From Sphingomonadales bacterium (lineage in GTDB: Bacteria; Bacteroidota; Bacteroidia; Flavobacteriales_D; Crocinitomicaceae): DNA of 64,000 bases. The notes beneath the pieces are model-generated. The model did no database searches. It saw only the letters and a list, made by a program, of their open reading frames with translations, and was not told where the DNA came from. The position numbers and the translations under genes were made by a program. Positions 37,665-46,668 of the stretch are shown piece after piece. The stretch is taken from NCBI GenBank assembly GCA_016872115.1, contig VHBC01000005.1, positions 83,848-147,847 on the forward strand, given 5' to 3'. The number at the start of each line of letters is the position of its first letter. Position 1 is the stretch's first letter.

Positions 37665-39479
37665 ATGACGCAAGCAATTCAACATAAAAGAAAAGAAGTT
37701 TGGGCTTTGAATGGCAATGAAGCCATGGCTTATGCGGCACTCCATGCGGGCCTAGACTATTTTGCACATTATCCGGGTTCTCCGGTAAATGGCATCGAAC
37801 CTAAACTCAAACAACTCAATGACTGGCACCAAGCCGGCATTCAATTCAACGATGCCCTCAATGAACATGTAGCCGCATTGGCCGCTATGGGAGCCAGTAT
37901 GACCGGTGCGCGGTCCATGCTCGTCATGAAACACGTGGGACTCAATATTGCCGCGGATCCGCTTAATTATGTAGGATACTCAGGTGTAAAAGGAGGTATG
38001 CTCATAATCGTGGGTACAGATCCTGGGGCCAACTCGAGCACAGGCGAAGAAGACGTGCATTGGTACGCCAAACAATTCAACTTGCCTTTATTTGAACCCA
38101 CGAGTCCGCAGGCGCTTTACGATTGTTGTTATGATGGTTTTGCATTATCTGAGCGCTTGGGCTTACCGATTCTCATTTTTGCCACCGGCTTGATCTGTCA
38201 TCAAAGTACACGAGTTCAGACCAGAGCGGCCGTGGTCAAAGAGCGTCAATACCATTTTGAGAAAGATAGGGAACGCTACATCAATGTAGGTCAGCGTGCG
38301 GTACGTAATCACCGCTTTTTGATCGAAAAAATGCAAGGTTTCGCGTTGGAAAATAACTTTATTGAAGCGCAAGGCGACCCCACTTCTTCATTGGCTGTAT
38401 TGACGCGTGGCAATAGCAGTTTACATTTTGCCGAAGTAAGGCAGCTGATTCCAGCACTTCAAAATGCGTATTGGATTCAGGTTTTAGGTGTATATCCTTT
38501 CGCCAAAACAGTCATTTTGCCTCATTTAATCGGTAAAAAAGAAATTCTGGTCATAGAAGATCAAGATGGATTTTTAGAATATTTGCTCAAAATGGAATGT
38601 TTCAATGAGCTTGAGGCCAGCATCCATGGTAAAGATTTATTTCCAGCCTATGATGAACTCCGGGTCAATGAAATCTTAGAGATCCTATGCAAGTATTTCG
38701 ATCAGCCTTATCCATTCACTGGACTACCTGCCCCGGAAATACCCGAGCGACTGGGTACTTTTTGTGAAGGCTGCCCGCATACCGGAAGCTATTTTGCTAT
38801 TGAGCAAGCCTTGCCAGAGCAAACAAGAATCGTAGGTGGTGATATCGGTTGTTCTTCATTGCCACCTTTTCGTGCCGATTGGTTACTATGTATGAATGCG
38901 GGAATTGGGATTGCTCAAGGAATTGCCCCATTCTTGCAAACCCAACAGCTCGTCTCTACGGGTGGCGATGGCAGTTTTTTTCATGGCGGCTTATTGGCGT
39001 TACTGAATGCCGTTCAAAACAACATCGATTTAGTACATTTAGTTTTTGACAACAAAAGTGTAGCTATGACCGGGCACCAAGTTTCTGCATCCACTTTCGT
39101 AGATTACCGTTCGGTTGTAGAAGGATTAGGCGTTGCTTCGTTTACAGAGGCGAGTGCTTTTCATCCAAAAGAATTAGAGCGCCTTATTCAAGAAAAAGAA
39201 GCTCAGAAAGGCGTGCATGTCATTTGGGTAAGCGGCGCGTGCGCGCGTATTCCGGACGAACGCGCTACATTCAGACGTGCCAATTATGCGCCTCAAATTA
39301 ATGCTTCCAAATGCGAGGACTGCACCCTGTGCTACGAAGCCTTGGCTTGCCCCGCCATTGACAAAAATCCACTCGGGAATTTAGAAATTAACCTTGACCG
39401 CTGTATGCGTTGTGGTGTTTGTTATGAAATATGCCCAAATGGCGCAATTGATCTCCAAGCTAAAAATCATAGCCTATGA
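37665..39479 (+). CDS. iorA: Indolepyruvate ferredoxin oxidoreductase alpha-type subunit (TPP, two 4Fe-4S)
   Basis: GGMLIIVGTDPGANSSTGEEDVHWYAK, GDGSFFHGGLLALLNAVQNNIDLVHLVFDN, C-terminal CEDCTLC..C and CMRCGVCYEICP; ATG 37665 preferred. Confidence 0.9.
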   Translation: MTQAIQHKRKEVWALNGNEAMAYAALHAGLDYFAHYPGSPVNGIEPKLKQLNDWHQAGIQFNDALNEHVAALAAMGASMTGARSMLVMKHVGLNIAADPLNYVGYSGVKGGMLIIVGTDPGANSSTGEEDVHWYAKQFNLPLFEPTSPQALYDCCYDGFALSERLGLPILIFATGLICHQSTRVQTRAAVVKERQYHFEKDRERYINVGQRAVRNHRFLIEKMQGFALENNFIEAQGDPTSSLAVLTRGNSSLHFAEVRQLIPALQNAYWIQVLGVYPFAKTVILPHLIGKKEILVIEDQDGFLEYLLKMECFNELEASIHGKDLFPAYDELRVNEILEILCKYFDQPYPFTGLPAPEIPERLGTFCEGCPHTGSYFAIEQALPEQTRIVGGDIGCSSLPPFRADWLLCMNAGIGIAQGIAPFLQTQQLVSTGGDGSFFHGGLLALLNAVQNNIDLVHLVFDNKSVAMTGHQVSASTFVDYRSVVEGLGVASFTEASAFHPKELERLIQEKEAQKGVHVIWVSGACARIPDERATFRRANYAPQINASKCEDCTLCYEALACPAIDKNPLGNLEINLDRCMRCGVCYEICPNGAIDLQAKNHSL

Positions 39480-40006
39480 CTACCGTTTTGCGCATACTAA
39501 TTGCTGGAGTTGGAGGGCAAGGCATCCATGGCTTTGTCAAAATCTTGCAACAACATCTGTACGCTGAAGGATATGAACTCATCAGTGCTCGTTACAAAGG
39601 GGGCGCCCAAAGTTTGGGGTCAGTGCATGCCGAATGTAAAATATTTCTTCAAGATACTGCTCAACAAGAACAGATGAGTAGTCAGATTATTCCGGGCACC
39701 CTGGATGTCTTACTTGGCCTTGAGCGCTATGAAACACTGCGTTTTCTGCCTTATTGTAATGCAAATACTTTAATTGTTTGTGACCACTACACAGAATTTC
39801 CGCCAGGAACCAAGCGCCAGCCTCATCAGGCCAATATTGATACTTTTTTTAGCTCACTCAGCAACCCACTCATTAGTAAAGATTTCGTTGCGTTGGCCAA
39901 GCAAACTGGTTTGGAAAAATCCAAATTACCCATTTTACTATTTAACGAAGCTTGTACTGCTATAAAAGTCCCATTTAAACCTATACCATTAAACCCATCA
40001 TTATGA
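39476..40006 (+). CDS. iorB: Indolepyruvate ferredoxin oxidoreductase beta-type (gamma domain) subunit
   Basis: ILIAGVGGQGIHGFVKILQQHLYAEGYELISARYKGGAQSLGSVHAECKI. Confidence 0.9.
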   Translation: MTTVLRILIAGVGGQGIHGFVKILQQHLYAEGYELISARYKGGAQSLGSVHAECKIFLQDTAQQEQMSSQIIPGTLDVLLGLERYETLRFLPYCNANTLIVCDHYTEFPPGTKRQPHQANIDTFFSSLSNPLISKDFVALAKQTGLEKSKLPILLFNEACTAIKVPFKPIPLNPSL

Positions 40007-41370
40007 ATTGGAGAGAAACTTCAAGAGAAGCTATGCATTGGCATACAAATGAACAAGGCACAAAAATTGTTTGTGATTTGTGTCCTAGACATTGTCAAAC
40101 ACAACCCGGTCAGATGGGTTTTTGCAAAGTTCGAGGCAATGTGGATGGCACCTTTCATACCTTTAATTTCGGAAAGTCAGTGACGGCCACACAAGAGTGC
40201 ATTGAAACTGAAGCGGTGAATCATTACATGCCCGGTGCACGCATTTTAAGTTTGGGTAATATTGGTTGCATGATGGCTTGCAGTTATTGTCAGAACTGGC
40301 AGACCTCGCAGATCAAACACCTCAACGATGCACACGTTTTTGAATACAGTCCGCAGCAAGTGATTGATTTAGCATTAGCCAATGACATCAAAGTTATTTC
40401 TTGGACCTACAACGACCCCGTAGTTTGGCACGAGTTTGTATTGGAAACATCCAAATTAGCGAAAGCAGCAGGGCTTACTACGCTTTACAAATCAGCCCTT
40501 TACATCGAGCTTGAGCCGCTACGTGAGTTAATTGAGGTCATCGATATTTTTTCAATTTCACTCAAGTGCATGGACGACGCCATTTACCGTAAAGAAAACA
40601 AAGGTAAGCTACAACCCGTTTTGGATGCGATTGAATTGATTGCCGCCTCTGATCGCCATTTAGAAATTTCGCAATTGGTGGTGACGGGTCTAAACGACGA
40701 CGGCACCGATGCCATCAAGACGGCGCGCTGGATGCGCGAAAAGTTGAAACCTGAGGTGCCGCTGCATTTGGTTGCGTATCATCCAAGTTTTAAATATAAA
40801 AAGCCCCGCACCGAACTGGCTACACTTCTTAAGCTCAGAGAGTTGGTAATCAATGAGGGCATACAATACGTTTATCTAGGCAACGTTTATGCCGATGACA
40901 TGAGCAACACCCACTGTAAAAGTTGTTCCAATTTACTTGTTGAGCGCTTCGGTTTATCGGTTCATGTACCGGGGCTAGATGCCGATGGAAAATGCAAAAA
41001 GTGCCAGACTCCTTCGGTGATACGCCATGCATTGGCCGGGCAGCCCGAAAGAAAGCAAGTGCTTGCTCATTTTGAGGCCGTACAAACGCATTCGTTTACT
41101 TGGAACGACGAGATCCGTTCAGTGCACATTTTCTTAACCAACCCGCAAAAAGAACCTGTTCAGATCAAGCTGACCCGCCTACCTCAAGGCAGTGTACAGT
41201 ACCTCGAATTGAATGAAGGTCTTGAAAGAATTATTCTATCCAAAAGTAGCGCTGATGAAAGCGAACTTCGTTTGGAGGCCGCCTGCCAGACGCCATTGCA
41301 TATTTTACCGGTGCTCGACCGCGCCCATTTTCCAGTTATAGACGAAACCAAAACTTCGAGTTATGCATAA
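40003..41370 (+). CDS. AmrS-like (AmmeMemoRadiSam system) radical SAM protein with C-terminal extension
   Basis: CDLCPRHCQTQPGQMGFCKVR, NIGCMMACSYCQNWQTS (CX3CX2C), VPLHLVAYHPSFKY, C-terminal CKSC...CKKC. Confidence 0.88.
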   Translation: MNWRETSREAMHWHTNEQGTKIVCDLCPRHCQTQPGQMGFCKVRGNVDGTFHTFNFGKSVTATQECIETEAVNHYMPGARILSLGNIGCMMACSYCQNWQTSQIKHLNDAHVFEYSPQQVIDLALANDIKVISWTYNDPVVWHEFVLETSKLAKAAGLTTLYKSALYIELEPLRELIEVIDIFSISLKCMDDAIYRKENKGKLQPVLDAIELIAASDRHLEISQLVVTGLNDDGTDAIKTARWMREKLKPEVPLHLVAYHPSFKYKKPRTELATLLKLRELVINEGIQYVYLGNVYADDMSNTHCKSCSNLLVERFGLSVHVPGLDADGKCKKCQTPSVIRHALAGQPERKQVLAHFEAVQTHSFTWNDEIRSVHIFLTNPQKEPVQIKLTRLPQGSVQYLELNEGLERIILSKSSADESELRLEAACQTPLHILPVLDRAHFPVIDETKTSSYA

Positions 41371-42481
41371 ACTCACCAAAGTATTAAAGCACCGCGTAGA
41401 TACCACTAATGCAGATCCGGTGGTTACACCAATCTACCAGAACAGTGCGTTTTCTGCCAGCTCACCGTTTTTTTATACGCGTAAAAACAATCCGAATGTA
41501 GAAGAATTAGAGCAAGTCTTTTGTGCGCTCGAGGAGTCAGCTTTCGCTGTTTGCTGTTCGACAGGAATGGCAGCCATTTCAAATACCTTATTGCTGCTCA
41601 AACCCGGTGACCATTTGGTGATCAATCAGCTCATTTATGGTTGTTCTTATGTTTTGTTTGAGCGATTTTGTGCGCAATATAACATCAAATTATCGGTTTT
41701 GGATCTTTCTTCGAATGAAGGAATAGAAGCCATTCCGCTAGATGTTTCGATGGTATTATTTGAAACACCCACCAATCCATTTGTGCGCAGTATTGACATC
41801 TCAAATGTGAGTGCGAAAGCCAAAGCGCATAATCCAAATGCATTGGTTGTCGTGGATAATACTTGGGCCACACCATTGTTTCAGCAACCTTTGTTGCATG
41901 GTGCAGATATTGCATTGTACTCTGCCACGAAATATTTTTCAGGTCATTCAGATGTCATGGGAGGCGTCCTCACCACAAATTCAGACGGCTTAGCACAGCA
42001 TTTGCGCGATGCACGTTTTTACCACGGAGCTATTCTCGATCCCAATAGTGCTTGGTTGTTGCGCCGCAGCATGCAAACTTTTGAATTACGTATGAAAGCG
42101 CAAGGCGAAGCAACAAGAATTGTTCGAGATTGGCTTGCACAACAGAATGGTGTCGAGGAAGTATTTTACCCGACCATAGATGGCGTTCAGTTAACCGGCT
42201 ACGCTACGCTTTTGTTTTTTACATTGGAAGCGCGCCTCAGCGAAAAGTACGATGCATTTATTGAAGCGCTTACTTTGTTTGACACCGGAACTGGAATGGC
42301 CTGCGTTACTTCAATGGTGGCAAGGCCGTATACCGGAAGCCATGCCTCCATGAACGATGCCCAAAAAGCGCAAATGGGCCTCACCAAACAATTGGTGCGC
42401 TTGAGCATTGGTCTGGAACAAATTGAAGACCTCATTGCCGACCTCAGCCACGCATTTGAAATGATTCAATCCAATGAATAA
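41363..42481 (+). CDS. Cys/Met metabolism PLP-dependent enzyme (cystathionine/methionine gamma-lyase-type)
   Basis: VVTPIYQNSAF, CSTGMAAISN, VDNTWATPLFQQPLLHGADIALYSATKYFSGHSDVMGG (PLP Lys), LVRLSIGLEQIEDLIADL. Confidence 0.9.
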   Translation: MHKLTKVLKHRVDTTNADPVVTPIYQNSAFSASSPFFYTRKNNPNVEELEQVFCALEESAFAVCCSTGMAAISNTLLLLKPGDHLVINQLIYGCSYVLFERFCAQYNIKLSVLDLSSNEGIEAIPLDVSMVLFETPTNPFVRSIDISNVSAKAKAHNPNALVVVDNTWATPLFQQPLLHGADIALYSATKYFSGHSDVMGGVLTTNSDGLAQHLRDARFYHGAILDPNSAWLLRRSMQTFELRMKAQGEATRIVRDWLAQQNGVEEVFYPTIDGVQLTGYATLLFFTLEARLSEKYDAFIEALTLFDTGTGMACVTSMVARPYTGSHASMNDAQKAQMGLTKQLVRLSIGLEQIEDLIADLSHAFEMIQSNE

Positions 42482-43586
42482 AAAACAAGAAGCGTTGTCT
42501 TTATTGCGCTTAAAGGCCTTGGCCATTGTTGCCTTATTGGTGCTGCATCTGACGCTCTCTTTTACCTGGATTCCGGGTTTATTCGGCATTTGGCCTGTTG
42601 CCGTTAAAGCGCCTAGCATGAACCTCACTGGATTTGCAGCTTTGCTCAATTTGTTTGGTTTGGTATTGTTTTTTATTTTGTCGGGCGTTTTATTGCGTCA
42701 AAAAGCCCTGACCAACATTTCTTATTTATTGCAAAAAGCCAAGCAAAATCTTTTTCGCTTTGCAGGCTACTATATATTACTTTCCGTCCTATTTTACTTG
42801 CTCTTGACGCTATCTAAAGGCCGAATTTTGCGCGCCGATGAGCTTGGTTTTTTATACTCGCTTTATCATTTATGGTTTTTGGTGGCGCTCGCCTTTTTTC
42901 AGTTCTTTATTTGGGCAGCTAAAAAATTAGGAGGTATTTCAGTGCTGCAAATGCCTATCCCCCTTTTAATCCCGATTGCCACACATGCCATTTGCCTCTA
43001 TTTACAAGGCGGAATTTTTTTAAAGACACCTACACAAATTGACACAAACACAATGCTTTCGTTGGTCGTATATTTCATATGGTTTTGCTATGGCCTGAGC
43101 TTGAATTCTGTTTTGGATTTGCCTGAGCTTCCAAAAATGAAGACTTGGGTTACACCAATAACCTTTCTTGTATTTTATTTTTTGAGTAAGGCTGCGCTGA
43201 TTTTTTCGTGGTCTAGTGCTCCCGTTTGGAGAATTTTAAGCGCACTTATAGATCCACTGGTATTTTTTGCCGTTTTGGTTATTTGGTTCAAAATAGAATC
43301 GCGGTTTTTAAAAAAAGAGCAAGAAGCTTCGCAAGTTTCATTTTGGCAAGAGCTACTGCAGCGTTATCAACTGCGGATTTACGTCTTTCAGATTCCATTG
43401 ATATTTATTTGGATAGCGGTCTTAGAAAAATGTGGTGTGTCGGTTCAGAATGAAGTATTGATGGCTGGCTTAAAACCAAATTGGAACGAAGCGTTGGCCA
43501 CATGGATTTTGTTCAACCTCACCCTTTGGGTCTTTGGCTTTTGGGTATGGCGGTGGTTGAAAAAACAAAAAACCCCTGCATCATAA
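42474..43586 (+). CDS. Membrane acyltransferase-3-like protein
   Basis: SLLRLKALAIVALLVLHLTLSF, LILFFILSGVLLRQKA-type TM pattern, about 10 TM segments; 8-bp overlap with previous gene. Confidence 0.65.
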   Translation: MNKKQEALSLLRLKALAIVALLVLHLTLSFTWIPGLFGIWPVAVKAPSMNLTGFAALLNLFGLVLFFILSGVLLRQKALTNISYLLQKAKQNLFRFAGYYILLSVLFYLLLTLSKGRILRADELGFLYSLYHLWFLVALAFFQFFIWAAKKLGGISVLQMPIPLLIPIATHAICLYLQGGIFLKTPTQIDTNTMLSLVVYFIWFCYGLSLNSVLDLPELPKMKTWVTPITFLVFYFLSKAALIFSWSSAPVWRILSALIDPLVFFAVLVIWFKIESRFLKKEQEASQVSFWQELLQRYQLRIYVFQIPLIFIWIAVLEKCGVSVQNEVLMAGLKPNWNEALATWILFNLTLWVFGFWVWRWLKKQKTPAS

Positions 43587-43598
43587 GAAACAGGGGTT
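43561..43598 (-). terminator. Intrinsic terminator of tRNA-Cys (minus), overlapping the 3' end of the acyltransferase gene
   Basis: AACCCCTG(43571-78)/CAGGGGTT(43591-98); minus strand continues into TTTTTTGTTTTT. Confidence 0.7.
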
Positions 43599-43604
43599 AA
43601 GGTG

Positions 43605-43675
43605 AGGTCTCAAGCGGATTCGAACCGCTGTAGACGGTTTTGCAGACCGGTGCCTAACCGCTCGGCCATGAGACC
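43605..43675 (-). tRNA. tRNA-Cys (GCA)
   Basis: Minus: GGTCTCATGGCCGAGCGGTTAGGCACCGGTCTGCAAAACCGTCTACAGCGGTTCGAATCCGCTTGAGACCT; cloverleaf with GGTTCGAATCC T arm and GCA anticodon. Confidence 0.95.
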
Positions 43676-43723
43676 ATCAGGATTGCAAAGATAGCAATTT
43701 TTACAGTTTCAAAAAAGCGTATA

Positions 43724-45277
43724 TTAGAACTTGATGAGTTTTTTTGACAACAACTGACCACCAAGGCGTGCCGATAAATAATAAACGCCATTGGGCAGCT
43801 TGTTCCAATCGATTTGTTCTGGACCTAATTGAAGTTCGGTTGTGCCGCTTTCAGGTTCCAATTTGAATTCAAGTTGACCACTTGCATTGTAGAAATAGAG
43901 TTGGTCGTTAGGTTCAAGACTTTTCGGAAAGGACAACGTCAGCTGTTGATCAAAAGGGTTAGGGTAGGCCACAATAGAACTGTTGTCATTAATTGGGTAA
44001 TCATTCAAAGATGCACTGATAAGTGCTTCGAGGTCGTAGGTTTCATCACCAGGTTGGTATGGCAAAAAATGGAAATAAGTTAAAAACATTTCATCTGTGG
44101 TATTGAAACCGCTGTAGATGGTTTGTGGTGGCGTATTTGGATTATTGGGATTATTGGCTGTATTGTCATAGGTACCTTCGCTTTTGAGTTTGTAACCCTG
44201 AGGAACCTTTTGCATGAATTTAAAGAAATAGAAATCTTGCCACATGAAATCCCATTTGGGAATATTGACAAACTTGATGGTATCGGCCCCAGGTTTATAT
44301 GCATAGGCCTTGATTTTAGTGCCGGTAAGGTGCATGTGCGGAAAGACGGAAAGCACTGAGAAATTGGTCGGAATGGTATTGGCTCCTGGCGGGTACACAG
44401 CATTTAAATTTGAAACCTGATTGGCCGGCAAACTAAAGTTGTAATTCGCCAGTAAAGGTCCGGCACTGATTTGCCGCACGTTGGTGGTTCCGACTGGATA
44501 AAAGTGCAAGATAACTTTGGTGGAGTCGTAGAGTCCATAAGAACCTATTGGGTAATGCATGGCAAAATAAATCGAGGAACCGGGCCCGATATCGAGGCCA
44601 AGTTTGACTGGATCGGTGGAGGGCAAAATCATTGGTGTGGCACCTGGCGTGTAGCCAGTAATGAGCTTGGTGCTGCCATTACTTGGACTAGCGCAATTGC
44701 CGCCAATGGTATCGGTACTTTCTATGCTCGTAGGATCTAAGTAAACCAAACAATGATGCACAATTTCTCGGTTACCCGGAACAACCTCAACGGCTTTGAT
44801 GATACGGTTTTGGGTCATGTTGGTCGGAATATTAAAGCAAACGTAGTCATCTTGAGTTGTTGCTTTGGACATATAGGTTGGAATTTGCACTTGCAAATCG
44901 CCATTTCCCAAGAAAGTATTCGAGGTGTAAACTGGTGGAGGAGGTGTTTGGTTGGGGTTTCCTTCTTGGGCTCCATTATTGAGCCACCCGATAATCGTTG
45001 TTTTCTCGGTGTTTGAAAGTGCGCGATTGTGTTGGTATTGTTGGTAGTTGTTGTCTGGCGGCCAGGGCGGCATCTCGCCAGTATTGACGCACTGATATAC
45101 AGCCGCGGCCAATGGGCTCACCTCGGCGTGGGTCATGAGTGAAAACGGAGCCGCACCACCCGGATGATGGCATGCCGTGCACTTGTTGTAAAAAATTTGA
45201 GCGACATCACTGCTCCAAGTTTGAGCAGAGAGCAGTAAAGGGAACAGAATTGAAGAAACGAGTAGAATTTTTTTCAT
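43724..45277 (-). CDS. Secreted c-type cytochrome / Cu type II ascorbate-dependent monooxygenase-like protein with T9SS sorting domain
   Basis: CTACHHPGGAAPFSL (CXXCH), VHHCLVYLD, MHYPIG, FPHMHLTG copper-type His motifs; C-terminal NGVYYLSARLGGQLLSKKLIKF. Confidence 0.75.
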   Translation of the reverse strand: MKKILLVSSILFPLLLSAQTWSSDVAQIFYNKCTACHHPGGAAPFSLMTHAEVSPLAAAVYQCVNTGEMPPWPPDNNYQQYQHNRALSNTEKTTIIGWLNNGAQEGNPNQTPPPPVYTSNTFLGNGDLQVQIPTYMSKATTQDDYVCFNIPTNMTQNRIIKAVEVVPGNREIVHHCLVYLDPTSIESTDTIGGNCASPSNGSTKLITGYTPGATPMILPSTDPVKLGLDIGPGSSIYFAMHYPIGSYGLYDSTKVILHFYPVGTTNVRQISAGPLLANYNFSLPANQVSNLNAVYPPGANTIPTNFSVLSVFPHMHLTGTKIKAYAYKPGADTIKFVNIPKWDFMWQDFYFFKFMQKVPQGYKLKSEGTYDNTANNPNNPNTPPQTIYSGFNTTDEMFLTYFHFLPYQPGDETYDLEALISASLNDYPINDNSSIVAYPNPFDQQLTLSFPKSLEPNDQLYFYNASGQLEFKLEPESGTTELQLGPEQIDWNKLPNGVYYLSARLGGQLLSKKLIKF

Positions 45278-45280
45278 TTG

Positions 45281-46591
45281 TTATTTTTCAATCAAAAGTT
45301 TGTTTCTCATTAATTGACCATTTTCAAAAGTTACCTCGATGAGGTATAGACCATTATTTTGAGAACCTAAGTCCATTTCATAATTTGAGGAATAAAGGTT
45401 CATTGTTTCAAAAATTACTTTTCCGGATAGGTCAAAAACGCGAAGTACTTTGAATCCTTGCGTTGTTTCAATGGTAAATTGACCATTTGATGGATTTGGA
45501 TAACAATGTAGTGTTTCAATGGCCGCAATTTCATTAATGCCAACGCCAGTACATATTTCGTTACTTGCCGAACCATCGCAGTAGGTAGTCGGGTACAATA
45601 TAGCTTGCTGCTGCATTTGATTAGCAGGTAATAACATATTTTGCGTACAACCCATGACCTCAATGAGGAAGTCGCGTACAAAGCGTTCGGTGCTATCCAT
45701 GTAGGCGGAATTGCTGATGTACGGCACATGAGACGCATTGTTGAAGGTGTAGATTTGGTTCGTAACACCTATTGCACAAGCGCGTTCGTGGATCATTCGG
45801 CTACCATCTAAATACATGAGCGGTGTGCCTGGGTTCACCAACCCTCGGTTGTAAGTGACGGTACCATCGTTGGTTCCGTGTACCGAACACAAAGGCACAT
45901 CGCCGGCTTCTAACCAGTTGTAGCGCGCCAAAGCACCGCAGCCATTAATGACCCCATGAACTTTTGTAGAATAACCAGGGTTACCCGAGTTCCCTTCTAG
46001 GCCGCCCATGCTGGCCAGTGCACTGGCACTCATGTAGTCACTTAACTCGCAAACATCGTTCAAGTAAGCGACATGAAGAGCTGTAATGGCTCCGGCAGAA
46101 CTACCACCAATAAAGATGTGATTGGTATCGATTTTAAATTGGTTGTTAGTCTGAGCATCTTTATAGAAATAACGTATTGCTCCTTTGAGGTCTTGTACGG
46201 CACGCACAACGGCTTTTACTGCATTTGTTGAATCAAAAGGGAAGAAACCCAGGCGATAACTAATACTTGCGCAAGCATAACCTTTTTTGGCAAAACGTTC
46301 TGAGAGTATTTTTACATCTGGATCTGTTTTACTGCCGCCAATGAAACTACCGCCATGCACCCAAATAATGAGCGGACGAGCCGTCAAGGTATCGTTTGTA
46401 GGCTCATAAAAGTCAAGTTTTAAAACGGTAGTCGAATTGGCCCAATTACTATTTTGTCCGTAAGTGAGGTTGCTTGTAAGCGTAAATTGCGAAAAAACTT
46501 CTTCGGCATAGCGGCCATTTGAGCAAGGATCTTGTGCAAAAGTGCCTGTTGTAATGCACAAAAGCAAAATGATAAGTATTTGTTTAGTCAT
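45281..46591 (-). CDS. Alpha/beta hydrolase (carboxylesterase-like) with T9SS type A sorting domain
   Basis: IIWVHGGSFIGGSKTDPD, HIFIGGSSAGAITALH; C-terminal NGLYLIEVTFENGQLMRNKLLIEK. Confidence 0.85.
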   Translation of the reverse strand: MTKQILIILLLCITTGTFAQDPCSNGRYAEEVFSQFTLTSNLTYGQNSNWANSTTVLKLDFYEPTNDTLTARPLIIWVHGGSFIGGSKTDPDVKILSERFAKKGYACASISYRLGFFPFDSTNAVKAVVRAVQDLKGAIRYFYKDAQTNNQFKIDTNHIFIGGSSAGAITALHVAYLNDVCELSDYMSASALASMGGLEGNSGNPGYSTKVHGVINGCGALARYNWLEAGDVPLCSVHGTNDGTVTYNRGLVNPGTPLMYLDGSRMIHERACAIGVTNQIYTFNNASHVPYISNSAYMDSTERFVRDFLIEVMGCTQNMLLPANQMQQQAILYPTTYCDGSASNEICTGVGINEIAAIETLHCYPNPSNGQFTIETTQGFKVLRVFDLSGKVIFETMNLYSSNYEMDLGSQNNGLYLIEVTFENGQLMRNKLLIEK

Positions 46592-46668
46592 GGATTTAAT
46601 TTTGATCTAATATACATAATTTTCAGCTGAGGAACTGAAAATAACTTACTTTGCTAAAAATTAAATGA

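Noticed and set aside
28781-43586. Operon as a known flexirubin, aryl polyene or ladderane cluster
   Set aside because: No tyrosine/phenylalanine ammonia-lyase, AMP-ligase, thioesterase or DAR genes, and the IOR/AmrS/PLP genes are not part of those systems as I know them. Still needs a database comparison.
43571-43598. Hairpin as terminator of the lipid operon on the plus strand
   Set aside because: No T tract follows on the plus strand (AAGGTGAGG); T run exists only on the minus strand.
46619-46641. TTTTCAG/CTGAAAA hairpin between divergent genes
   Set aside because: Only 7 bp and AT-rich; located between two divergent starts where a terminator is not expected. Could be chance.
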